Of a stretch of DNA of 37,907 nucleotides, positions 16,162 through 23,544 are shown one piece after another. Under the pieces are notes generated by a model. That model did not search any database, was not told the origin of the DNA, and was given only the letters and a program-made list of their open reading frames with translations. Position 1 is the stretch's first letter. Every line of letters begins with the position of its first letter. This stretch comes from Cytobacillus sp. IB215665 (GTDB lineage: Bacteria > Bacillota > Bacilli > Bacillales > SM2101), in contig NZ_JAXBME010000028.1 in the NCBI RefSeq assembly GCF_033963835.1, forward strand, positions 1-37,907. Direction: 5' to 3'. The position numbers were made by a program, and so were the translations under genes.

Positions 16162-17988
16162 GTGGCAGAAAAATATAGTTTCTTTGATCCTATTGAAGAT
16201 GAAAACGGTCTTCCAGATCGAGAATACAACGCCCAACAGTTCACAAATTTTTTCTACGCACTAATAACAACAGGTGTTATGAAAGGCTTCGCAAATGAAT
16301 TAGCAGTATTAGCAAACGGTGCGAACATGATTACAGAAGTTGAGTCTGGTATATCTTTTGTAGAAGGAAGATATTACTTGAATGATTCAACTATTCCTCT
16401 TGCTCATGACACAGAGTCTTTAGGCAAGGATAGAATTGATAGAATCGTAGTTAGATTGGATGAAAATACAGATGCAAGGTATGTAAAAAGTTTTATAAAA
16501 AAGGGTGTTGCTTCCACCGATCCTGTACCTCCAGATTTACAACAAGATGAAACAGTGTATGAAATTAGCCTTGCACAAGTGAAAGTTATTGGTGGTCAGA
16601 CCTACATCAATCCTGATGATGTTACAGATGAAAGAGGTACTGAAGATATTTGTCCGTGGGCAGGAAGTAATATTCTACCTAACTTTGACGATGAAGCTTT
16701 GTCGGAGTTGGTTTTATCAATAGGACAACCAAACGGGATTGCCGAATTGAATGCCGTTGGTAAAGTTCCTCAAGAGCAACTTGATATATCAGATCCACCA
16801 GATGCGACTACAAGTGTAAAAGGTATTGTTCAGTTAGATAATTCAATAACTAGCACAAGCACTACTAAAGCAGCAACTCCAAATGCAGTTAAACAAGTGA
16901 ATGATAAGCTTATCGACTCAAAAGTAGCACTAGGACAGAATTCAATTGCTTCAGCTTCATATGGCATAGCAATAGGAGAAGACACCAACAATATTTCTAC
17001 TGCAGCCGTGGCAATAGGGAAAGAGGCTTCCGTTGTAAATAGCTATGGCATAGCAATGGGTTATAAGGCATACAATCAAAGTCCTAATGGCATTGCAATC
17101 GGGTATTTGGCGAGTGCCAGTTTGGGTAATTATGGCATAGCATTAGGGGATAATGCAAGCACTACAAGTGGTAGTGGTATAGCAATAGGGAAAGATGCAA
17201 ACAATTCAGGTGATTCAGGAATAGCAATAGGGGATAAAACTATCAATGAAAATAAGAACTCGGTAGCAATAGGTAAGAGTGCTACCAATAAACATTATTA
17301 CTCAGTAGCAATTGGTGATGAAGCTAGAAATGAAGAATATTACTCGGTAGCAATTGGGGCTAAGGCGAGAGTAGTAAAAGGATTTTCACTAGCTATAGGT
17401 TACGAGGCACATACCGAAGATTCGTTTTCATTTGCGATAGGGAATCAGTCAGAGTCCTTAAATAATTATGTAGGTATGATAGGTGTACCCTCTAATGTGA
17501 TTGGTGTTAGAGAAATAGAAGTTGCAGGTAATTTTTCGGTTGCAGGTACAAAGAACTTTGTTATACCACATCCACATCCAAATAAGAAAGCTACGCATGT
17601 AATAAGACATGGTGCAGTAGAGTCACCAACAGCAGGTGACACTTTATATCGGTACACAATAGAAGCGTTGGAAGATGGTCAAACGGTCGAAATGCAATTA
17701 CCAGATTACTTCGAACACTTAAACGTAAATGTCGATGTGTGGGTTAATCCACACATGCACTTTGGTAGAGCATTCGGAGTAGTTGAAGGTGACAAATTAA
17801 AAGTTACGTGCGAAAAAGCAGGAACATACAAGGCTCTAGTGATTGGCACTCGTAATGATGATAATGTTCAAGACTGGCACATCAAGGGTGTAGAACGTGA
17901 GATTGGCGAGAGTTGGCTTGGTGAAACATATATATTTGAAGTTCAAGAATTAAAAGAAACTACAGAATTTGAAGAGGTGCTACAATGA
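16162..17988 (+). CDS. Tail fibre / receptor-binding protein with YadA-like repeats
   Basis: About 608 residues. I place the start at GTG 16162, six bases after GGGGGTG; the GTG at 16156 lies in that site. Residues 1-about 210 form an attachment region. Then comes a tail-fibre repeat (TTSVKGIVQLDNSITSTST...AATPNAVK), then about residues 265-430 hold 12 tandem 14-residue repeats of the type GIAIGxxAxxxxxx or SVAIGxxA, the left-handed beta-roll head repeat of trimeric YadA/Hia adhesins. After it comes KNFVIPHPHPNKK...RHGAVESP, a motif seen near the end of phage tail proteins, and a beta-rich C-terminus. It is probably a trimeric host-binding fibre. Confidence 0.85.
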   Translation: MAEKYSFFDPIEDENGLPDREYNAQQFTNFFYALITTGVMKGFANELAVLANGANMITEVESGISFVEGRYYLNDSTIPLAHDTESLGKDRIDRIVVRLDENTDARYVKSFIKKGVASTDPVPPDLQQDETVYEISLAQVKVIGGQTYINPDDVTDERGTEDICPWAGSNILPNFDDEALSELVLSIGQPNGIAELNAVGKVPQEQLDISDPPDATTSVKGIVQLDNSITSTSTTKAATPNAVKQVNDKLIDSKVALGQNSIASASYGIAIGEDTNNISTAAVAIGKEASVVNSYGIAMGYKAYNQSPNGIAIGYLASASLGNYGIALGDNASTTSGSGIAIGKDANNSGDSGIAIGDKTINENKNSVAIGKSATNKHYYSVAIGDEARNEEYYSVAIGAKARVVKGFSLAIGYEAHTEDSFSFAIGNQSESLNNYVGMIGVPSNVIGVREIEVAGNFSVAGTKNFVIPHPHPNKKATHVIRHGAVESPTAGDTLYRYTIEALEDGQTVEMQLPDYFEHLNVNVDVWVNPHMHFGRAFGVVEGDKLKVTCEKAGTYKALVIGTRNDDNVQDWHIKGVEREIGESWLGETYIFEVQELKETTEFEEVLQ

Positions 17989-18206
17989 TTATATTAAAAG
18001 AATCGAAAATACAGTTTAAAAATCCTATTTTAGGACAGTCAACTAGAGCAGTGGAAGAGCATTATCATGCACGTAGAATAGTTGCTATTATAGATGGAGA
18101 AGAGAGAAATTTTCGTTTTATGAAAAACAAACTACCTTTTGTTGCTAGTGAAGAAGAAATGATAGAAGCAATAGAAGCGCAACTTAATGAAGAATCAAAC
18201 GCCTAA
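17985..18206 (+). CDS. Small tail-region protein, 73 aa
   Basis: It starts at ATG overlapping the fibre stop by four bases. The sequence MIILKESKIQFKNPILGQST... ends with a helical acidic part. No family is recognised. The coupling to the fibre gene suggests a fibre accessory or assembly role. A terminator overlaps its stop codon. Confidence 0.65.
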   Translation: MIILKESKIQFKNPILGQSTRAVEEHYHARRIVAIIDGEERNFRFMKNKLPFVASEEEMIEAIEAQLNEESNA

Positions 18207-18220
18207 CAGGGCGTATTTTT
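18199..18220 (+). terminator. Rho-independent terminator
   Basis: The stem ACGCC / GGCGT with a six-base loop, followed by ATTTTTT. It overlaps the stop of the 73-residue gene. Confidence 0.65.
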
Positions 18221-18229
18221 TATGGGGTG

Positions 18230-19381
18230 ATGGTTATAAAACCAATACGAATACTAACTTCAGACATGCAATTACTAGCTGAAATAGATGATTATGAGAG
18301 CCTTATATTCACTCGAAGATTCCACAATGTAGGTGAATTCGAGTTACACATCAATCGTCACAAACAGCACACTGACAAACTACTAAAAGATAACCTTATT
18401 CTTCTTGGATCAGATATTCATAAGGTAGGAATTATCAAGCATCGTCAGATTGGAATTGATGAAAATGGTAAACAATCGGAAACATGGGTTATTCGAGGGT
18501 TAGAGCTGAAAGGTATTGTTAGCCAAAGAATTACACTACCACCAATTCATACAGCGTACGATAATAAAAGCGGTGATGCTGAAACAGTGATGAAGCATTA
18601 TGTGGAAAGAAACGTTGTTAACCCTGATGATTCTAACAGAAATATATCAATGCTTGAGTTAGCTGATAATTTGAATAGAGGGCAAAGTATAACATGGCAG
18701 TCACGTTTCAAAAATTTATCCGAGGAACTGGCTGCCATTTCATATACAACTGGCATCGGTTGGAGTGTACATCTTGATTTAGAGAAAAAGAAATGGCTCT
18801 TTGATGTACATGAGGGACGTGATTTAACAGTCAATCAAACAGAAAACCCACCTGTGATATTTAGCCCTGACTTTGATTCTCTTAAATCATTACAATTTAC
18901 TGAAAGTGAGTTTAATTATCGCAATTTAGCATATGTTGCTGGACAAGGCGAGGGAGTGGACAGGCGTGTTGTGGAAATAGGGGACTTGCAAGACCTTGAT
19001 CGCATTGAAACATTTATTGATGCTCGTGATGTTGCAGAGGTTGATGAAAATGAACAACCAATACCAGAATCAGAAGTTATACAAGCCTTGTCAGATCGTG
19101 GAAAGCAGAAGCTTCAGGAATTCTTGCAAGAACAATTTCTTGAGGGGCAAATACTCACACATTCTCCATTTGTTTATGAAAAAGACTACGACTTAGGCGA
19201 CATCGTTACAATTCAGAATAAGGATTGGGGTGTAACGATGGATGCCCGTTTAACTGAAGTAACAGAAATTTATGAAGTTGGGGGCTTTCAGCTTGAAGCA
19301 ACATTCGGAAATGCTCAACCAACTTTAATAACTAAGCTCAAACAAGAGCTTAATCAAATTGATGCAGAAATAAAACGATAG
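18230..19381 (+). CDS. Tail-associated baseplate protein (ReqiPepy6 Gp37-like)
   Basis: A 383-residue protein that fits the siphovirus ReqiPepy6 Gp37-like family: PIRILTSDMQLLAEIDDYESLIFTRRFHNVGEFELHI at the N-terminus, IRGLELKGIVSQRITLPP near 90, and ENPPVIFSPDFDSLKSL near 205. It probably fills the Tal/tip place under Dit. Its C-terminal part is DYDLGDIVTIQNKDWG and a helix, without a peptidase or lysozyme domain. The start is ATG 18230 next to GGGGTG. A terminator follows (19408-19430). Confidence 0.82.
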   Translation: MVIKPIRILTSDMQLLAEIDDYESLIFTRRFHNVGEFELHINRHKQHTDKLLKDNLILLGSDIHKVGIIKHRQIGIDENGKQSETWVIRGLELKGIVSQRITLPPIHTAYDNKSGDAETVMKHYVERNVVNPDDSNRNISMLELADNLNRGQSITWQSRFKNLSEELAAISYTTGIGWSVHLDLEKKKWLFDVHEGRDLTVNQTENPPVIFSPDFDSLKSLQFTESEFNYRNLAYVAGQGEGVDRRVVEIGDLQDLDRIETFIDARDVAEVDENEQPIPESEVIQALSDRGKQKLQEFLQEQFLEGQILTHSPFVYEKDYDLGDIVTIQNKDWGVTMDARLTEVTEIYEVGGFQLEATFGNAQPTLITKLKQELNQIDAEIKR

Positions 19382-19407
19382 TAAACAAAATACCCATTGT
19401 GTCGATT

Positions 19408-19430
19408 AAGCCCAACCATAGGGCTTTTTA
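19408..19430 (+). terminator. Rho-independent terminator before the lysis genes
   Basis: The stem AAGCCC / GGGCTT, a seven-base loop, then TTTAT. Confidence 0.75.
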
Positions 19431-19461
19431 TATTGTTCTAAACTATTTAAAGGGAGGTCAA

Positions 19462-19659
19462 ATGATGGAGCAACGATTAGCAAGTATGGAAAAAAGAATG
19501 AATAAGGTTGAGCAACGGTTAGCAGTAGCAGAGTCAAACATTAAGGATATTAAAGAAACCTTATCTTCTATTAAAAATAATACAACGTGGATTATTAGGT
19601 TGATCATCGGAGCTATCATAATGGCTGTTTTAGGATTACTAATACAAGGAGGAATTTAA
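19462..19659 (+). CDS. XhlA-family holin-associated protein
   Basis: A 65-residue protein, start ATG 19462 after AAAGGGAGGTCAA; the longer frame from 19399 lacks a ribosome site and crosses a terminator. It has an N-terminal coiled coil (MEKRMNKVEQRLAVAESNIKDI...) and one C-terminal membrane helix (TWIIRLIIGAIIMAVLGLLI), the XhlA layout. XhlA works with a holin to permeabilise the membrane and free the endolysin. It is first of the three-gene lysis cassette. Confidence 0.88.
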   Translation: MMEQRLASMEKRMNKVEQRLAVAESNIKDIKETLSSIKNNTTWIIRLIIGAIIMAVLGLLIQGGI

Positions 19660-19660
19660 A

Positions 19661-19855
19661 ATGAATAGATATAAAAATTACGGTTTATGGGTGGCAGTTG
19701 CAGCATTGGGATTAATGATTATTCAAGATTTGGGTTTGCAAATCACACCTGAGCACTACAACACTTACGTTGATGCGATTCTTGGGATATTAGTTTTGTT
19801 AGGGATTATTAATAATCCAACAACTAAACATAAAGGCTTTAGAGGTGATAAATAA
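19661..19855 (+). CDS. Holin
   Basis: A 64-residue protein with two hydrophobic helices (GLWVAVAALGLMIIQDLGL and YVDAILGILVLLGII), a short turn between them and a basic tail. It resembles the phi LC3 family of small holins. It starts one base after the XhlA stop region behind AAGGAGGAATTTAAA and overlaps the amidase start (TAATG). It would form the membrane lesions that let the amidase reach the wall. Confidence 0.88.
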   Translation: MNRYKNYGLWVAVAALGLMIIQDLGLQITPEHYNTYVDAILGILVLLGIINNPTTKHKGFRGDK

Positions 19856-20580
19856 TGAAACCGATTCTTATAATTGATCCTGGTCATGGCGGTAAAGATT
19901 CAGGAGGAGGATCTAATCAATATTGGAAAGAAAAAGACCTGGTGTTAAAAATCTCACTGTACCAATATGAAAGGTTTAAACAATTAGGTGTTCCAGTTAC
20001 TTTAACGAGGGATAAAGATGTTTACTTAGATTCATCAAAGCGAACTAAAATTGTTCGTGATAGTGGAGCTGAGTATTGTATTTCTAACCACATTAACGCT
20101 GGAGGCGGTGACGGTGTAGAAACAATTCACTCAATATATGCTAATGATAAATTAGCTGTTATGCTTGCAGATGCAATTAATAAAGTAGGGCAAAATTTAA
20201 GACGAGTATTCACACGAACATTACCATATGATCGAAAGAAAGATTATTACTACATGCACCGTGAAACAGGATCAGTTAATACAACAATTGTCGAATACGG
20301 CTTTGCAGATTCTAAAAAGGATGATGTGCAGCAGTTATTAAACGACTGGAAAGATTACGCTGAATCAGTTGTTAAAGCGTTTTGCTCTCACATTGGACAT
20401 GGGTATGTTGCTCCATTTGAGCAGAAAGATGATTACGCTCATGAACTTGCAAAAGCTTTGGAATGGGCGAAAGAAAACGGCATTTCAAATGGTGAACGAT
20501 TGAATGAGCCTTGTACAAGAGCGCAGCAGACAATAATGTTGTATAGGTTCTTTAATTTAGTGAATACACTCAATAAGTAA
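19855..20580 (+). CDS. Endolysin: N-acetylmuramoyl-L-alanine amidase
   Basis: A 241-residue Amidase_3-type zinc enzyme that cuts the bond between muramic acid and the peptide stem. Expected zinc and catalytic residues are visible: His in IDPGHGGKD, Glu in NQYWKEKDL, His in ISNHINAG, and Glu in TIVEYGFAD. After about residue 195 comes a short C-terminal part (ELAKALEWAKENGISNGERLNEPCTRAQQTIMLYRF), an SLH-like stretch common on Bacillus lysins that may bind the wall. It has no signal peptide, so export depends on the holin. Confidence 0.93.
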   Translation: MKPILIIDPGHGGKDSGGGSNQYWKEKDLVLKISLYQYERFKQLGVPVTLTRDKDVYLDSSKRTKIVRDSGAEYCISNHINAGGGDGVETIHSIYANDKLAVMLADAINKVGQNLRRVFTRTLPYDRKKDYYYMHRETGSVNTTIVEYGFADSKKDDVQQLLNDWKDYAESVVKAFCSHIGHGYVAPFEQKDDYAHELAKALEWAKENGISNGERLNEPCTRAQQTIMLYRFFNLVNTLNK

Positions 20581-20934
20581 TTGCATAATATAAAATACAC
20601 CACGATTGACTATCACGAACTCCCTAGCTGCACCAAAAGGTTAGGGAGTACATAACTTAATTTACATGGCATTAGCATAACTATAGCCTCTACTCTTCGG
20701 AGTAGAGGTTCTTTTTTTGCATTTATCTATACATAACACACAAGAAAAAAAGATAATTTCGTCTGAGAGCTTTTGAAAAACAAAAAAATTCCCCCTAGAC
20801 TCTTATAATATCGCAAAACAGAAGGTACAGTGTATTGCAAGAAATGATCATTTCTATTTTTTAAAACTTTTTTTAAAAGAAAACAGTAGCTCATTTGATG
20901 TTATGTAGTAGCTAGAAAAAAAGGGGGGATTTCT
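20581..20934. other. Gene-free stretch after the lysis genes
   Basis: It holds a perfect 8-bp inverted repeat ACTCCCTA / TAGGGAGT (about 20621-20649) without a T-run, the strong terminator at 20687-20718, then very A-rich sequence with a TATAAT box at 20804-20809 that could serve the 31-residue peptide downstream. No clear -35 was found. No gene is seen. Confidence 0.5.
20687..20718 (+). terminator. Strong terminator of the late operon
   Basis: A perfect 9-bp stem CCTCTACTC / GAGTAGAGG closed by a TTCG tetraloop and followed by TTCTTTTTTT. Confidence 0.93.
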
Positions 20935-21030
20935 ATGAAGTTTGAAAAGACTTCAGAAGGGTTTGCGTTTAGCATGTCGTGGATTTTTTTGCACGTGCTT
21001 TCCCAAGTCATATTTAGAGCTTTTTCGTAA
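20935..21030 (+). CDS. Small hydrophobic peptide, 31 aa
   Basis: ATG 20935 follows a very strong AAAAAAAGGGGGGA ribosome site. The peptide MKFEKTSEGFAFSMSWIFLH... has a charged front and an aromatic, hydrophobic back half (about 18 residues) that could lie in a membrane. The size is like small toxins or accessory lysis peptides, but I recognise no family. It is flanked by the late terminator and by a bidirectional hairpin (21048-21077), so it is a stand-alone gene. Confidence 0.5.
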   Translation: MKFEKTSEGFAFSMSWIFLHVLSQVIFRAFS

Positions 21031-21047
21031 TTAGCTAGGAAAAAAGT

Positions 21048-21077
21048 AAAGGGCTGTAGTTAAAATACAGTCCTTTA
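21048..21077. terminator. Hairpin between convergent genes
   Basis: AAAGGGCTGTA / TACAGTCCTTT with a seven-base loop and T-rich or A-rich flanks, placed between the 31-residue peptide (+) and the XRE gene (-). Confidence 0.65.
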
Positions 21078-21293
21078 TTACATATCCCAAAAATCATTTG
21101 ATTTAACGTTAGGATCAATTTTCCTAAGTGCCTTTAGAACCTTGCTCATAGTTCTTTGTGTAGGCGAATGTTTTCCCCTGAAAGTCAGATCCGTTATCGT
21201 ACTCTTTCCTAACCCACTATTTTTTTGCAACCAAGTATTACTTATTCCCCTTTTATCTAACCACTTTCCTAATTTCGTTTTAGGCTTAAACAT
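21078..21293 (-). CDS. XRE-family DNA-binding protein, 71 aa
   Basis: I start it at the ATG read from 21293, seven bases after AAGGAGGTG; a longer frame begins inside that site. The helix-turn-helix is GISNTWLQKNSGLGKSTITDLTFRGKHSPTQRTMSKVL. It is a small Cro/CI-like regulator that probably controls the divergent small genes starting at 21439. The 145-base region between them is a likely shared promoter. Confidence 0.8.
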   Translation of the reverse strand: MFKPKTKLGKWLDKRGISNTWLQKNSGLGKSTITDLTFRGKHSPTQRTMSKVLKALRKIDPNVKSNDFWDM

Positions 21294-21412
21294 CCTTAAA
21301 CACCTCCTTTTCACAGGCTTGACAGTTTTTCCGAAATTTAAACCCTAATCGGTTGATATTTCATGCATAGTGGACAAGCCGTGCTAAATAGACTTTACTA
21401 AGACGCTTACAA

Positions 21413-21787
21413 GACGTCTGAATTAAGGAGGTAATGCAATGACACTAGAAAAGGCTATAAATCAACCTGAGAGGAAGGACGTCCGTTTAAAAAGGGAGGG
21501 ACGTCTATCAATGAAAAGGAGGACGTCTGATGTATAGACCAACCGTTAGATATGACGATACGTTTCGTAGTTATGTAGATGCGCTTTTTCAGGCTACAGA
21601 CCTTGACCGTAACCAAATAATTAGGCTTGCTTTATTCACTTCAACTTTTTCAGAACCATTTCAAGACATCATTAAGCAGCACATGAAATCAGACGTCCCT
21701 CCTCCCTCCCCCATGTGGGAACAGGATTTTAGCCAGTTGTGGATGGAGAGGGAGCTAAAAAAAGAAGAGAAGAGGAGTGAGGACGTC
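21413..21787. repeat. Cluster of six GACGTC boxes
   Basis: GACGTC occurs at 21413, 21478, 21500, 21522, 21692 and 21782. Three copies sit between a G-rich ribosome site and an ATG (21511, 21530, 21789), in the form GGACGTCT-ATG or close to it. I noticed none elsewhere in the window. It could be a binding site for the XRE protein or for one of the small proteins encoded here, or an RNA element at translation starts. Confidence 0.65.
21439..21537 (+). CDS. Small basic peptide or leader, 32 aa
   Basis: ATG 21439 follows AAGGAGGTAATGC. The peptide MTLEKAINQPERKDV... is basic and ends MKRRTSDV, and the in-frame ATG at 21511, with its own AAAGGGAGGG site, would give that octapeptide alone. The stop overlaps the next gene's start (GATGTATAG), the layout of a leader peptide coupling translation to the gene behind it. 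It contains three of the GACGTC boxes. Confidence 0.5.
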   Translation: MTLEKAINQPERKDVRLKREGRLSMKRRTSDV

Positions 21788-21952
21788 TATGTTGACGAGC
21801 GAAGAGAAAGCCGTATTAACAAAACTGTTGAACGAACAACCGAAACGGAAACGAAGATCGAGCGAACGGACAAGAGACGAGTTAGGAAGGTTTCTCCCGG
21901 AACAAGAACATTCCGAAGCGAAGGAGGAGGAATTAAAGTCACGGTCGTTTAA
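21530..21952 (+). CDS. RHH-like small protein with charged tail, 140 aa
   Basis: ATG 21530 lies nine bases after AAAGGAGGACGTCTG. The first 60 residues (VRYDDTFRSYVDALFQATDLDRNQIIRLALF) look like a ribbon-helix-helix or similar DNA-binding fold. The rest is very rich in Arg, Glu, Lys and Thr and low in complexity. The last 164 bases also encode the start of the next protein in another frame, which may explain the odd composition. Its function is unknown; a plasmid regulator is plausible. Confidence 0.6.
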   Translation: MYRPTVRYDDTFRSYVDALFQATDLDRNQIIRLALFTSTFSEPFQDIIKQHMKSDVPPPSPMWEQDFSQLWMERELKKEEKRSEDVYVDERRESRINKTVERTTETETKIERTDKRRVRKVSPGTRTFRSEGGGIKVTVV

Positions 21953-22070
21953 GGTGCGGAAAGTGAAGGGCACAAATTCTTATGAAGTAGTGGATTCGTT
22001 CTTTTCAAAAGAAGAAAAGGACGCCATAAAAGCAATTGGCATCCTGATATTGATGGCATGGATATTTTAA
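21789..22070 (+). CDS. Small protein with C-terminal hydrophobic segment, 93 aa
   Basis: ATG 21789 lies after AGAGGAGTGAGGACGTCT. The product MLTSEEKAVLTKLLNEQPKRKRR... is basic and charged, with ELGRFLPEQEHSEAKEEEL and a final hydrophobic AIKAIGILILMAWIF that could be a membrane anchor. It overlaps the upstream gene by 164 bases in a different frame. The non-overlapping end reads like real coding sequence. No family recognised. Confidence 0.5.
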   Translation: MLTSEEKAVLTKLLNEQPKRKRRSSERTRDELGRFLPEQEHSEAKEEELKSRSFKVRKVKGTNSYEVVDSFFSKEEKDAIKAIGILILMAWIF

Positions 22071-22112
22071 AGAGAAGAAACAAAGGAATAAACGTTTATT
22101 CTTTTCTTCTCA
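22071..22112. terminator. Large dyad between convergent genes
   Basis: The centre GAATAAACGTTTATTC (22086-22101) is a perfect 16-bp palindrome, with outer arms GAGAAG / CTTCTC. It lies between the + strand 93-residue gene and the - strand 65-residue gene and can act in both directions. Confidence 0.65.
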
Positions 22113-22115
22113 TCA

Positions 22116-22313
22116 TCACACTGGGTGAACAACTTTATTATCACCTTTTGGAGAATTATCTTTTCTAATGCGATACAAAGTTCTAGTTACAGAGCCAAGT
22201 GTATGATGTGGTAACCTCGTTTGTTGTAACCAAATAGCTGTTTTCACAACTTCTCCTTTAGATAAATCCAAAGCATCTTTCATTAGTTTAAACTCATCAT
22301 CAGAGTATTTCAT
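22116..22313 (-). CDS. Small hypothetical protein, probable DNA-binding, 65 aa
   Basis: MKYSDDEFKLMKDALDLSKG... is helical with a basic second half (LPHHTLGSVTRTLYRIRK). It looks like a small helical DNA-binding regulator, but no named family is recognised. It is transcribed alone, away from the HNH operon terminator. A TGTTCT-N4-AGAACA dyad at 22443-22458 lies in its probable promoter region. Confidence 0.6.
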   Translation of the reverse strand: MKYSDDEFKLMKDALDLSKGEVVKTAIWLQQTRLPHHTLGSVTRTLYRIRKDNSPKGDNKVVHPV

Positions 22314-22442
22314 AACTTTTCACAGCCTTTCGTAAAATTTGATCTTAATAAATCATATTTATCAAGGCTGAAAATTATTCCTACTATTTAAAACATGATT
22401 AAACAAGGGTTTGATAAGAGGTCAAAAAATTGAAAGCTTCTA

Positions 22443-22458
22443 TGTTCTTGCTAGAACA
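22443..22458. promoter_or_regulatory. Operator-like dyad TGTTCT-N4-AGAACA
   Basis: Perfect 6-bp arms identical to the repressor operators near 31 kb but with a 4-base instead of a 3-base spacer. It lies upstream of the 65-residue gene. Confidence 0.4.
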
Positions 22459-22487
22459 AAACAAGAATATATAAACGAATAAACAAA

Positions 22488-22525
22488 AGAAGAAATAAAC
22501 TAATGTTTCAACGTTTATTTCTTCT
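22488..22525 (-). terminator. Terminator of the parA-HNH operon
   Basis: Perfect 13-bp arms AGAAGAAATAAAC / GTTTATTTCTTCT with a 12-base loop, six bases downstream of the second HNH gene's stop on the - strand. T-rich sequence follows on that strand. Confidence 0.75.
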
Positions 22526-22531
22526 TTATAT

Positions 22532-23368
22532 TTAATCCAATTTCGCAAAATTCAAATTAACAACGAATTCTTCTAAGGGGATATCAGTCATTTTGCAATA
22601 TTTTGTTAGGTCGTTCCAAAAATCCCAAACACCGTGGATGGTTTTGATCCTAAGCACGTGTGTACGTACATCTTCATCCCAATCTATTGAAGTAGTTAAA
22701 CCGTATTTTTCTAATAAAACACAATGATCAGCGATTACATTAAAACTTTCACCTGTAGCTTGAGTAATTTCTTTTATAATGACCTCACCACAATAATCTA
22801 GACTATTAGGCATGGGATCAGAACGTTGAATCATTATAGCAAACAAATTTAAGCTATCTGGAGCGAGCTTTCTTAATTGATCAACAAGTTTATTAAGTAC
22901 CTTAGAATCTTCTTTTAGTTGTTCTTCACTATGGCCAAAACCAAGTTGATCACTTAGTTTTTTACAACACTCTGTATAACTATAATTTTGTAACACAGTA
23001 TGATCCTTGATGGAATTTTGTAGTTTGGATACGATGTCAGAAAATTTCTGTTCATGTTCTTTCTTCATATCTTTTAGATCCTGGACAGAATATTTATCAA
23101 CATTATCAGTAATCTTGTGATGTTTGGGGCAAAGTAATATCAAATTGGGAAAATCTCTTCTATCCTCATTTTCTTGACTGGTATTAAACCTCTGACCTCC
23201 TGGCATAGCTGCTTCAATATGACATATTTGACCAATAATTTCTCCATCCATATCCATTATGAATTCTGTACAACCAGGAAAAGCACATTGATTTCCTGAT
23301 TTTAAATAAAGTTCTCTTAACACTTCTTTCTTGGGCGATAATCTTTTAGGAACTTCGTGTGTCAACAT
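22532..23368 (-). CDS. HNH nuclease-domain protein, copy 2
   Basis: A 278-residue protein behind GGAGGTGTA. The N-terminal 110 residues are an HNH domain: QCAFPGC, IGQICHIEAAMPGGxRFN, then NLILLCPKHHKITD. The C-terminal 150 residues are helical and end in GVWDFWNDLTKYCKM and IPLEEFVVNLNF. It is a paralogue of the gene at 23545-24366: the HNH part is about two thirds identical by eye, the C-terminal part far less. It is last in the parA operon. Likely roles are DNA defence, exclusion of other phages or plasmids, or a toxin; which one is open. Confidence 0.75.
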   Translation of the reverse strand: MLTHEVPKRLSPKKEVLRELYLKSGNQCAFPGCTEFIMDMDGEIIGQICHIEAAMPGGQRFNTSQENEDRRDFPNLILLCPKHHKITDNVDKYSVQDLKDMKKEHEQKFSDIVSKLQNSIKDHTVLQNYSYTECCKKLSDQLGFGHSEEQLKEDSKVLNKLVDQLRKLAPDSLNLFAIMIQRSDPMPNSLDYCGEVIIKEITQATGESFNVIADHCVLLEKYGLTTSIDWDEDVRTHVLRIKTIHGVWDFWNDLTKYCKMTDIPLEEFVVNLNFAKLD

Positions 23369-23398
23369 TACACCTCCAATTTATGTGAAATAAGATTG

Positions 23399-23527
23399 TT
23401 AATTTTCATCTAAATATTTTTCAAGTGCTGCTTCAATGATTAAATTAATATTTCTTTCTACCTTCACACCTTCGTTTCTTCCAACGTTTATTACTTCTTT
23501 TACAGATGCTTTTAACACACAAATCAT
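23399..23527 (-). pseudogene. Truncated second copy of the RHH gene
   Basis: The last 24 codons (EGVKVERNINLIIEAALEKYLDEN) match the end of the intact RHH protein (MKALLEERNIYLIIEDALEKYLTDN). The preceding codons are degraded and the N-terminal half, including the DNA-contacting strand, is missing. It lies between the two HNH paralogues in the same order as the intact RHH lies before copy 1, so it marks a tandem duplication of an RHH-HNH unit. A 42-residue frame remains open and may be translated. Confidence 0.7.
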
Positions 23528-23544
23528 TATATAAAAATTTTATG

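Noticed and set aside
16960-17450. CRISPR-like or satellite repeat in the fibre gene
   Set aside because: The periodicity is 42 bases in frame and belongs to the 14-residue protein repeats; DNA units are degenerate and no spacers exist.
20621-20649. Terminator ACTCCCTA / TAGGGAGT
   Set aside because: No T-run follows and the true terminator lies 40 bases on; at most an RNA hairpin.
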